64,000 bases of DNA. Origin: Catenuloplanes niger (GTDB lineage: Bacteria; Actinomycetota; Actinomycetes; Mycobacteriales; Micromonosporaceae). Below the pieces are notes generated by a model. It worked only from the letters and a program-made list of their open reading frames with translations, searched no databases and was not told the origin of the DNA. The translations under genes and the position numbers were made by a program. The stretch spans positions 5,527,001-5,591,000 of the forward strand of contig NZ_JAVDYC010000001.1 of the NCBI RefSeq assembly GCF_031458255.1, written 5' to 3'. Below, piece after piece: positions 41,513-49,254 of this stretch (position 1 is the first letter of the stretch; each line of letters begins with the position of its first letter).

Positions 41513-42739
41513 ATGAACGGTCCCATCCAGGTCGTGACGAGGCCACGCTGGCCGGACGTGGAGCTTGACGTCGCGGCGCTGCGTGCGGACGGGTGGCGGC
41601 CCACGCCGTTCCGGGACTTCGTGCTGAAGGTGCATCAGCGCTGCAACCTGGCCTGCGACTACTGCTACGTCTACACGATGGCGGACCAGAGCTGGCGGGA
41701 CCGGCCGATGGCGATGGTGCCGGGGACGTGGCGGGCGGCGGCGGGGCGGATCGCGGACCATGCCCGCGACCATGAGCTGCCGCGCGTACGGGTGATCCTG
41801 CACGGTGGGGAGCCGCTGCTGCTGGGCGTGGCCGGGCTGGAGCCGCTGCTCGCGGACCTGACCGCGGCGATCGCGCCGGTCACCGCGCTGGAGCTGCAAC
41901 TGCAGACGAACGCGCTGCTGCTCGACGAGCCGATACTGCACCTGCTGAAATACCACGGGGTACGGGTGGGCGTCAGCCTGGACGGGACGGCGGAGGCGAA
42001 CGACCGGCACCGGCGGTACGCGGACGGGCGGGGCAGCAGCGCCGGGGTCGATCGGGCGTTGCGGCTGCTCACCGCGCCGGAGCACCGGGCGGCCTATGCG
42101 GGGCTGCTGGCCACCGTGGACATCACGCAGGACCCGGTCGAGTGTTATGACCATCTGCGCGGATATGCGCCACCGGTCCTCGACTTCCTGTTGCCACACG
42201 CCAATTGGGCGCATCCGCCGGAATCGCGAGCGGGTGCGCCGTACGGTGAATGGCTGATCAAAGTTTTTGATCTTTGGTATGCGGAGCGGCCGCAGCCGAT
42301 CCGGATCCGGCTGTTCGAGGACGTCATCCGGCTGATCCTGGGCCGCGGCGGGCGGTCCGAGCAGGTCGGGCTGAGCCCGGTCGCGGTCGCGGTGGTGGAG
42401 TCGGACGGCGCGATCGAACAGGTCGACTCGCTGAAGTCGGCCTATCCGGGCGCGTGCGCGACCGGGCTGACCGTGTTCGACGACCCGTTCGACGCGGCGT
42501 TCGGGAATCCCGGCGTGGTGGCTCGTCAGATCGGGCTGCGGGCACTATGCAGTACGTGCCGATCCTGCCCGCTGCACACGGTCTGCGGCGCCGGGCACTA
42601 CGCACATCGCTACCGGGCGGGAGCTGGCTTCCTGAACCCGACCGTGTACTGCGCCGACATGATCAAGCTGATCCGCCACGTGATCACGGTGGTGTCGGAC
42701 GACGTGCACCAGAGATTGGCGGTCGCGCACCGTGACTGA
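41513..42739 (+). CDS. fxsB: FxsB-family cyclophane-forming radical SAM/SPASM peptide maturase
   Basis: The 408-residue enzyme has the radical SAM cluster motif CNLACDYC (Cys44, Cys48, Cys51), LHGGEPLL for SAM binding, and a C-terminal SPASM/twitch region with Cys346, 349, 352, 358 and 380 (CSTCRSCPLHTVCG). FxsB enzymes are known to link the Phe ring of the FxS motif to the beta carbon of the residue two positions on, giving a three-residue cyclophane. It is the only maturase in the window, so it would have to serve all three precursors. ATG 41513 is preferred over the upstream frame because AAGGGATGAGG precedes it. Confidence 0.93.
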   Translation: MNGPIQVVTRPRWPDVELDVAALRADGWRPTPFRDFVLKVHQRCNLACDYCYVYTMADQSWRDRPMAMVPGTWRAAAGRIADHARDHELPRVRVILHGGEPLLLGVAGLEPLLADLTAAIAPVTALELQLQTNALLLDEPILHLLKYHGVRVGVSLDGTAEANDRHRRYADGRGSSAGVDRALRLLTAPEHRAAYAGLLATVDITQDPVECYDHLRGYAPPVLDFLLPHANWAHPPESRAGAPYGEWLIKVFDLWYAERPQPIRIRLFEDVIRLILGRGGRSEQVGLSPVAVAVVESDGAIEQVDSLKSAYPGACATGLTVFDDPFDAAFGNPGVVARQIGLRALCSTCRSCPLHTVCGAGHYAHRYRAGAGFLNPTVYCADMIKLIRHVITVVSDDVHQRLAVAHRD

Positions 42740-43997
42740 ATTCCACTCGCTCGACGACGACGACCTCGCCGGGCTCGCCACCGGGCTCGGCGGCGCGGAC
42801 ACGGTCCGCCGGCTCGCGGAAAGCCAGCTGAGCCGCACACTGCTGCTGCTGCGGTACGTCTGCACGCACTGGCCCGGACCGGTCGAGCACCGGGACGCGG
42901 CGGTCGCGGCGCTGGCCGCGGCGCAGAAACGCAAACCGGAGGTGTACGAGCGGCTGCTCGGCAGCCCGCTGACCGGCGCGTGGGCGGCCGGCACGGTGCG
43001 GCGGCTGCGGTCCGGCACGGTCACCTCCGCGGATCTCGGCTATCCGGGCGCGCTGGCCGCCGCGGCCGCGGCCGAGGCCGGCGTCGACGCGGAGACCTGG
43101 GGGTACGCGTCCGCGGGCGCGGTCACGCTGCCCGGGCTCGGCACGGCACGGCTGCCGGGCCGGCCGTCGGACGGCCCGGCGCGGATCACGGTGTCGGACG
43201 GGTCGGTGATGCTGGCCCGCGCCGGCCGGCTGCTGCGCGTGCCCGCGGAGGCGGCCGCCTCGTGGGAGCCGCGGCGTTCGCTGGGCGCCGGCGTGGTCCT
43301 GGAGGACGGCGATCCGTACCGCGACTCCTACCACGCGCCGCCGGCCGCCCGGCTCGGTGCGGACGAGGCCGCGCGGTGGGCCGACGTGTTCGCGGAGGCG
43401 TGGGAACTGCTCGGCCGGGTGCTGCCGGACCGCGCGCCGGAGCTGGCCGCCGGGCTGCGCGTGCTGGTGCCGCTGCACGACGACGGCACCGGCGCGGCGC
43501 GCAGCGGCACCGGGCGCGACTCGTTCGGGATGGTCGGGCTGACCCGGCCGCTCTCCGCCGTGGACCTGGTGGTGACGCTGGTGCACGAGTTCCAGCACTC
43601 GAAGCTGAGCGCGGTGCTGGCGCTGTGCCCGATGTACGAGCCGTCCGGCACGGAGCGGCACTTCGCCCCGTGGCGGACCGACCCGCGGCCGACCGGGGGG
43701 TTGTTGCAGGGGGTGTACGCGTTCCTGGGCGTGGCGGACACGTGGTCGCGACTGCGCGGCATCGATCCGGAGGCGGAGGCACAGTTCGCCGCGATGCGGA
43801 CCGAGGTGCGGGCCGGGTGGGAGGCGCTGGACGGGTCCGCTGAACTGACCCCGGCCGGGCGCCGCTTCGTGACCGCGATGGGCGCGGCGATCGGCGCACT
43901 GGAGGCGAGGCCGTTGCCCGCAGTGATCACGCAACGCTCACGGGTGGACCTGGCGCGCAAACAGGAGGCCTGGTCAATCCGGAATGGACGGTCCTGA
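42732..43997 (+). CDS. HExxH-motif protein, candidate alpha-KG-type peptide beta-hydroxylase
   Basis: The 421-residue protein overlaps fxsB by 8 bp (GTG 42732). Its only strong motif is LVHEFQHSK, giving HEFQH at 285-289, followed by an acidic region. This is the standalone form of the HExxH partner found beside cyclophane radical SAM enzymes. Members of this group use iron and 2-oxoglutarate to hydroxylate beta carbons rather than acting as proteases (established for fused rSAM/HExxH proteins). The expected role is a second modification of the same core peptide. No signal peptide; cytoplasmic. Confidence 0.85.
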   Translation: MTEFHSLDDDDLAGLATGLGGADTVRRLAESQLSRTLLLLRYVCTHWPGPVEHRDAAVAALAAAQKRKPEVYERLLGSPLTGAWAAGTVRRLRSGTVTSADLGYPGALAAAAAAEAGVDAETWGYASAGAVTLPGLGTARLPGRPSDGPARITVSDGSVMLARAGRLLRVPAEAAASWEPRRSLGAGVVLEDGDPYRDSYHAPPAARLGADEAARWADVFAEAWELLGRVLPDRAPELAAGLRVLVPLHDDGTGAARSGTGRDSFGMVGLTRPLSAVDLVVTLVHEFQHSKLSAVLALCPMYEPSGTERHFAPWRTDPRPTGGLLQGVYAFLGVADTWSRLRGIDPEAEAQFAAMRTEVRAGWEALDGSAELTPAGRRFVTAMGAAIGALEARPLPAVITQRSRVDLARKQEAWSIRNGRS

Positions 43998-44262
43998 CCG
44001 GAATCCCACGACACGCTATTCGTGGCGCAGGGTAGTGATGTTCATCTGTGAAAGGCGTCGTACGGAGCGTAAGATACTGTCAGAGCGCGTACGAGGCTGC
44101 TGAGCACGCGGGGTGTTCGCCGCTCGTGACGGCCTCTCGGCGACGATTGCGTCGCACCTGGATCGCGGCGCAGTCGCGGGCATCGTCCCTTGCCCCGGCC
44201 GCCAGCGTTGTCGACATCTGTGCCCGATCCCCGGCGTACGAGACAGAGGTGCGGAGGCCTGC

Positions 44263-44442
44263 ATGCGTGAGAACGGGCTGGAACGGATACATGCCGGAGC
44301 GCTGTTGGAGGACGTGCGCAGCCTTCCGGTCGGCGACGTGGTGATCGAGGCGAATCCGGCGCTCGACGACGCGATGACCCGGGTGCTTCGCGACCTGCCG
44401 AAGGACGAGGAGAACCTGACCGCCTTCGGCAGTACCGCCTGA
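44263..44442 (+). CDS. fxsA: Canonical FxSxx-COOH RiPP precursor (FGSTA-COOH)
   Basis: The 59-residue peptide has ALLEDVRSLPVGDVV, ALDDAMTRVLRDLP and ENLTAFGSTA at the exact C-terminus, a textbook FxSxx-COOH ending (F55, S57). ATG 44263 has GGAGG (44253-44257) 5 nt upstream. It follows the HExxH gene on the same strand after 265 bp. That gap holds a small hairpin CCACGA/TCGTGG (near 44006-44025) and possible promoter TAAGATACTGT (near 44069), so it may be expressed separately and more strongly. Its stop is 30 bp from the convergent fxsT3 stop. Confidence 0.88.
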   Translation: MRENGLERIHAGALLEDVRSLPVGDVVIEANPALDDAMTRVLRDLPKDEENLTAFGSTA

Positions 44443-44472
44443 GCGTCCTCGCGGTGCCCTCGCACGCGGGTG

Positions 44473-47400
44473 TCAGGTCGGCGGCGGCTCGATGTCGCAC
44501 TCGGCGCGTTTGCCGCGGCCGACATCGACGGTCTCCGGGTGATCGGGTCCCAGCGTCCGGCTCATCGCCAGCACCGTCTCGTCCAGCAGTTCCCGGCCCT
44601 GGACGCTGTCACCGCTCGCCACCAGGTCCAGCGCGCTGTTGACGGCACAGGCCAACGTGTACGGGTGCTCAACGCCGCGTACGGAGCGGGACAGCTCCAA
44701 CGTCTTCCGGGACAGGTCGCGGGCGGCCTGCAGGTCGTGTGCCTGGGCAAGGTTGTTCGAGTGGTTCGAGGCGGCGCAGAGCGTGTAGCCGTGCTCCGCA
44801 CCGAGGGCGTTGGTCAACGATCGCAGCGTCCGCTCGTCCAGATCGAAGGCGTCGCGGTGCTCGCCGAGGGCGCGCAGGATGATCGCCGTGTTGGTGCTCG
44901 CCGCGAGCGTGAGCGGGTGCTCGTCCCCGAATACACGCCGGTACTTCGTCAGCGTGCTCATCGCGATATTGCGTGCCTCGCCCGGCTGACCCATCACGCG
45001 GAGCGTGTTCGCGAGGGTCATGGCGGCGCTGAGGACGTGCTCGTGATCCGGGCCGAACCGGGCGGTCAGGTCCCGGAAGTTGGTGCGCGCGTATGGCAGC
45101 GCCTCGCGATACGAGCCCGTCTTCCGCAGCGCGATGGTCAGCGTGCGGATCGCCAGCAACACGTGCGGGTGTCGATCGCCCAACGTCGACGAATGGAGCG
45201 GCAGGACGCCGCGCTGCAGCTCCAGGGCCTCCGTGTAGCGGCCGAGCCCGTACAGGTCACGAGCCAGATTCGACTGGGCCAGCAGGGTCCGCCAGTTGTT
45301 CTCGCCGACGGTGTCCTGCAGTGTCGAGATCCGTTTGATGTCGACGTCGTAGGCCTCCTGGAACCGGCTCAGCATTCGCAGGCTGACCGCGCGGTTCCCG
45401 AGAGCGCTGATCGTCAGCGTGTCGTCCTCGCCGAAGGCCGCCTCGTGCCGCTCCACTGCATCGTTCTCGGAGGCCAGGGCCTCCTTGAAGTCGCCCGCGG
45501 CGCGGAGATCGGTGCCGATGGACAGCAACGTGGACAGCGTGTGCTCGTGGAGGCGGCCGAAAGCGGCATTCTCCTGGAAACGGCGGAACGCCTCGAGCTT
45601 GAGCGCTTTCGCGCGGCCGCTCAGCCCCAGGTCGCTCAGCGCAACCGCCAGGTGCCGGGTGGCGAGGAGGGTGTGCTCCCCGTCCGGGCCCAGGTTGGGC
45701 GCGGTGCGGTTCTTCTGCCAGACGTTGACGGTCAGCTCACCGAGCCGCCGCGCTCCCTCGCTGTCGCCGATGACCCCGAGGTAGCGGATCTGATCGATGA
45801 CCACCTGGTGCGCGTCGCGTCGATCGGAGTAGATCAGCCCGGCCGGCTGCAGGTGTGGCTCGATGAGCGCGTAGATCGGCCAGGAGCGGGACTCGTCGGG
45901 TTCCTCGGGATTCGCCGCGGAGAGGATCGCCTGCGCGTTGCGCCGGCTCTGCTCCGCGAGATCCTCGCTGAGCCCGTCCCTGAGCACCAGCTGCACCAGG
46001 CGGTGCACCTGGATGGACTGGTCACCGCCGACCCGTGCCAAGCCGTACTGTCGAAGCGCTCGGATGGTGCGGTTCAGCTTGATGGTGTCCCGCAGCACCC
46101 CGGCGAGCGGCTGCGAGACGTTGCTGTTCTTCGCTGACCGCAGCAGGCTGACGGACAGCGGCTCCGCGCCCAGAAAGGCGAACAACTCCAGGAGCTGGGC
46201 CACCGCGGGCGCGTCGACGCGGAGACGCTCGAACGCGATGTTGACGAACGCGGCGACGGTGGTCGGGTAGGACGCCGGCCGCCCCTCGTCCAGAAGCTCC
46301 CGCACGTGGTGGTCGAACAGCTCGAGGTACTCGCCGACCGGCATCCCGGTCGCCTTCTGCCAGGAGGCGGCCTGGTCGAGCGCGAGCGGTAGGTCGCCCA
46401 GCTTCTCCGCCAGGGCCTCCGCGTCCTCCCGGGCGATGACGTTGCCGCGTTTGCGGATGAGCTCGACGCTTTCCGGCCGGTCGAAGACGTCGACCTCGAT
46501 GGCGTCCCACACGCTTGCCCAGGTCTGGTTGCGCGAGGTCAGGATGACGTGGCCGCCGGCCGACGGGACGAGGCCGGTGATGTCGTCCGGGTTGAGCGCG
46601 TTGTCGTAGACCAGAAGCCAGCGGAGCGGGGTGGTGGCGAGCGCGTCCATCACCATGGTGGCGGTCTGCCGCATGTCCTCGGTGCGTGGCAGGCCGAGCC
46701 GGCGGCTCAGGTCGAGCAGCGACTGCAGCACCAGGGACTGTTGCTCCGCGGCGATCCACCACACCACGTCGTACTGGTCGGAGTACCGATAGACGAATTC
46801 GACGGCCAACTGGGTCTTGCCCACGCCGCCCATGCCGTGCAGGGTCTGTGGCAGGACCGACGCCGCCGAGCGGGTCTCCAGTGCCTTCCGCAGATTGGAG
46901 AGCAGCGTCTCACGGCCGGTGAAGTCCGGATTGCGAAGCGGGACACCGCCCCAGATGCGCACCGGCTCGCGCCCGCTCCCCGTCTCGGTGATCTCGGCCG
47001 TGGCGGATGGCGTGTGGGCCAGTACGGAACTGGACAAGGCTCCGGGATCTCCTCCATGGGGCGTTGACGGGTGCCCGTTTTGCCCGACTTTACCATCAGT
47101 ATAAGACTCGTTACTCAAGGCGCGCAGTCGGACCGAGTGGCGCAGTGTCGTCACATGGATCTCGCGTTGTGTCGCCGGGTCCAGGCCGGACCTCGTCTCG
47201 ATCCACTCGTGCAGCTCGCGGGAGACGGAAACCGTGGGATCGTGGGCCACACGCTCGACGAAGAGGATCAGCGGTGGATGCGAGCCCGGCACCGACGGGA
47301 GTTGCTCGAACCACGTTACGACGGCCGGCACGTCCGCCCAGTCCGGATTCTCGCTCGGTGAATCGAGGCCCAGATCGAGGGTGGCGGCCGCCAGCAGCGC

Positions 47401-47559
47401 GGGGGGCACCTGGCGAAGGAGTGTGACGAGCGGGAGCTGGCCGACCGCCACGGAGTCGTTCGGCGCGGGAGCGTCTGGCTTCACGGCGTCCGGCGGCTCC
47501 GGGGTGTCCGGCGGCTTTGCGGTGTCCGGCGGTTTCGGGGCGTCCGGCGGAACAGTCAC
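44473..47559 (-). CDS. fxsT: FxSxx-COOH-system NB-ARC/TPR protein FxsT3, divergent N-terminus
   Basis: The 1028-residue protein carries a Pro-rich start (PPDTAKPPDTPEPPD) and an effector-associated-type domain at about 40-140 (LPLVTLLRQVPPALLAAATL ... ELHEWIETRSGLD) in place of the HTH of FxsT1/2. NB-ARC follows, with P-loop GMGGVGKT (242-249) and LLVYDN, then TPR helices to the end. The C-terminus is ECDIEPPPT, nearly identical to its paralogues despite low similarity elsewhere. GTG 47559 follows GGGAGGA. It is convergent with the precursor and lacks the fxsT leader element, so it was acquired or regulated separately. Confidence 0.88.
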   Translation of the reverse strand: MTVPPDAPKPPDTAKPPDTPEPPDAVKPDAPAPNDSVAVGQLPLVTLLRQVPPALLAAATLDLGLDSPSENPDWADVPAVVTWFEQLPSVPGSHPPLILFVERVAHDPTVSVSRELHEWIETRSGLDPATQREIHVTTLRHSVRLRALSNESYTDGKVGQNGHPSTPHGGDPGALSSSVLAHTPSATAEITETGSGREPVRIWGGVPLRNPDFTGRETLLSNLRKALETRSAASVLPQTLHGMGGVGKTQLAVEFVYRYSDQYDVVWWIAAEQQSLVLQSLLDLSRRLGLPRTEDMRQTATMVMDALATTPLRWLLVYDNALNPDDITGLVPSAGGHVILTSRNQTWASVWDAIEVDVFDRPESVELIRKRGNVIAREDAEALAEKLGDLPLALDQAASWQKATGMPVGEYLELFDHHVRELLDEGRPASYPTTVAAFVNIAFERLRVDAPAVAQLLELFAFLGAEPLSVSLLRSAKNSNVSQPLAGVLRDTIKLNRTIRALRQYGLARVGGDQSIQVHRLVQLVLRDGLSEDLAEQSRRNAQAILSAANPEEPDESRSWPIYALIEPHLQPAGLIYSDRRDAHQVVIDQIRYLGVIGDSEGARRLGELTVNVWQKNRTAPNLGPDGEHTLLATRHLAVALSDLGLSGRAKALKLEAFRRFQENAAFGRLHEHTLSTLLSIGTDLRAAGDFKEALASENDAVERHEAAFGEDDTLTISALGNRAVSLRMLSRFQEAYDVDIKRISTLQDTVGENNWRTLLAQSNLARDLYGLGRYTEALELQRGVLPLHSSTLGDRHPHVLLAIRTLTIALRKTGSYREALPYARTNFRDLTARFGPDHEHVLSAAMTLANTLRVMGQPGEARNIAMSTLTKYRRVFGDEHPLTLAASTNTAIILRALGEHRDAFDLDERTLRSLTNALGAEHGYTLCAASNHSNNLAQAHDLQAARDLSRKTLELSRSVRGVEHPYTLACAVNSALDLVASGDSVQGRELLDETVLAMSRTLGPDHPETVDVGRGKRAECDIEPPPT

Positions 47560-47890
47560 GATTCCTCCCGTCGGTCCGCTGATGAACCCCCACTCGCATG
47601 AAGAGGCGACAAACGTGCCCTGTTTGCCGCCGACATCCTATCCGCATCGAGGATCTAAAGTGGATAGCCCTGGAGCGGTAAATGCGGTGGATCGCGGTGC
47701 CGATCGGCTAGCCCGTGGAGGCCGCATTGCTCTCGGACAGGCTTGCATATGAAGCCTTGCCAGGCGAGAGGCCGCGCCCGGACTGCGAATTCACGCAAAG
47801 CGCTGTGCGGCGGATTTCCGTTCGGTAACGGTGCTGCAATTTGCAATTTTGAGTTGGATCAACATGATCACTCTAACGGGGACCCCGACG
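47560..47890. other. Intergenic region, right edge of the fxs locus
   Basis: No credible gene was found in these 331 bp. The right half is AT-rich with a direct repeat (CAATTTGCAATTTT near 47836-47849), and the left half holds the fxsT3 ribosome binding site and probably its promoter. It marks the return to core-type genes. Confidence 0.4.
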
Positions 47891-49153
47891 TCAACGGGAG
47901 GCCTGTCGGGGGATGAGGACCTCTCGGATGATGATCTGGACTGCGGCGACGGCGGGGATGGCGACGAGGGCGCCGATGATGCCGAAGAGGGAGACGCCGA
48001 GGAGGGCGGCGACGATGGCGGCTACGTCGCTGACCTCGACGGAGCGGCGCATGACCTTGGGGTAGATGAGGTAGTTCTCGATCTGTTGGTAGAGCAGGAA
48101 GAAGACGATGCAGGCGATGCCGACGGGCAGGGACGTGGCCAGGCCGACCAGGCTGACCACGACGGCGCCGAGCGTCGCGCCGATCTGCGGGATCAGGTCG
48201 CAGATGGCTACCACGATGGCGAGCGCGAACGGGTAGGCGAGGCCGACGGCCAGCGCGAAGACGAAGGTGGACAGGCCGCACAGCAACGCGATGGCGAGCG
48301 CGCCGACCAGGTAGGCGCCGACCTTGGCGAGGATCTCGTCGCCGATCAGCTGGACGCGGGCCCGCCGGGACGCGGGGACGAGCAGGTAACCGGCCCGCTT
48401 CATCCGCTCGAACGAGGCCAGGAAGTAGATGGTCAGGATGAGCACGGTCAGCACGTTGAAGACCGTGCCGAAGAACAGGCGCGCGCCGCCGAAGACGCCG
48501 CCGAAGACACGTGAGGCGTTCTCCGTGCTGACCAGCGCCTGGACCTTCTCCACCAGGTCGTAGTCCTGGATCAGGTCGCGCAGCGTGCGGCTGCGCTGCA
48601 GAGCCTCCACATAGGAGGGCAGCTGCTCGACGAAGCCGCCGACCTGGGTGACGATCGGCGGGACCAGCGCGGTGATGCCACCGACGATCAGGCCGATCAC
48701 GAACAGCACGACCAGGGCCACGGCCAGGGCACGGGGAACGCGCCAGCGCTGCAGCCGGACCACGGCGGGGTGCAGGCCGACCGCGAGAAAGAGCGCGATG
48801 AAGACCAGCACCAGTACGGACGACGCGTTGCTGAGACCGACGAACAGCGCGTACGCCAGGGCCAGCCCGAGGCCGCCGAGGAAACCGGTCAGGAACGGGT
48901 TGCGGCGCAGCGGCCGGCCGGGCTCGCCGAACTTGGCCTCGCCGAACGCGCGGTCCGCGTCGGCCCGGCCCATCACGTGCAGCCCGGCGGCGGTGGCGTG
49001 GTCGGCGGGCGCGCCACCGGGCGGGACCGGATCGCCGGGCGGGACCGGATCGCCGGGCGGGACCGGATCGCCGGGCGGCGGGACGAGGTCCGGGCCGGCG
49101 CTCGCCGGGAGCGACGACGAATCCTCGTCCGCTGTCACGGGCCTTTGGCTCAC
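47891..49153 (-). CDS. AI-2E family (PerM-like) membrane transporter
   Basis: The 420-residue protein has a cytoplasmic N-terminus with PPGDPVPPGDPVPPG repeats (encoded by GCCGGGCGGGACCGGATC-type DNA repeats near 49015-49080). About eight membrane helices follow, and the family loops LVPPIVTQVGGFVEQLPSYVEAL and ICDLIPQIGATLGAVVVSL are visible. AI-2E transporters export small molecules or act as Na+/H+ antiporters; the substrate here is unknown. GTG 49153 is preferred (GGAGG 7 nt upstream) over the longer frame. Confidence 0.88.
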   Translation of the reverse strand: MSQRPVTADEDSSSLPASAGPDLVPPPGDPVPPGDPVPPGDPVPPGGAPADHATAAGLHVMGRADADRAFGEAKFGEPGRPLRRNPFLTGFLGGLGLALAYALFVGLSNASSVLVLVFIALFLAVGLHPAVVRLQRWRVPRALAVALVVLFVIGLIVGGITALVPPIVTQVGGFVEQLPSYVEALQRSRTLRDLIQDYDLVEKVQALVSTENASRVFGGVFGGARLFFGTVFNVLTVLILTIYFLASFERMKRAGYLLVPASRRARVQLIGDEILAKVGAYLVGALAIALLCGLSTFVFALAVGLAYPFALAIVVAICDLIPQIGATLGAVVVSLVGLATSLPVGIACIVFFLLYQQIENYLIYPKVMRRSVEVSDVAAIVAALLGVSLFGIIGALVAIPAVAAVQIIIREVLIPRQASR

Positions 49154-49210
49154 CTGCACACCTCCAGCGCGCAAGCGTATCGGGCGCGGGGTGGCGGTGC
49201 CATGAACGAC

Positions 49211-49242
49211 GCGAGGGGCGGCCGGTAACGGCCGCCCCTCGC
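49211..49242 (-). terminator. Terminator of the coiled-coil gene
   Basis: A perfect 14-bp stem (CGAGGGGCGGCCG arm and its complement) with a GTAA tetraloop begins 12 bp after the coiled-coil gene stop. Confidence 0.8.
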
Positions 49243-49254
49243 TCGGTGAACCGA

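Noticed and set aside
42732-43997. HExxH protein as a zinc protease that matures the peptide
   Set aside because: Its gene overlaps fxsB and it matches the standalone HExxH partner of cyclophane maturases, known as an alpha-KG hydroxylase type. A protease role is not excluded but is less likely.
16085-47890. Search for an integrase, transposase, att site or tRNA marking an island
   Set aside because: None was recognised at either edge, so the insertion idea rests on synteny memory only.
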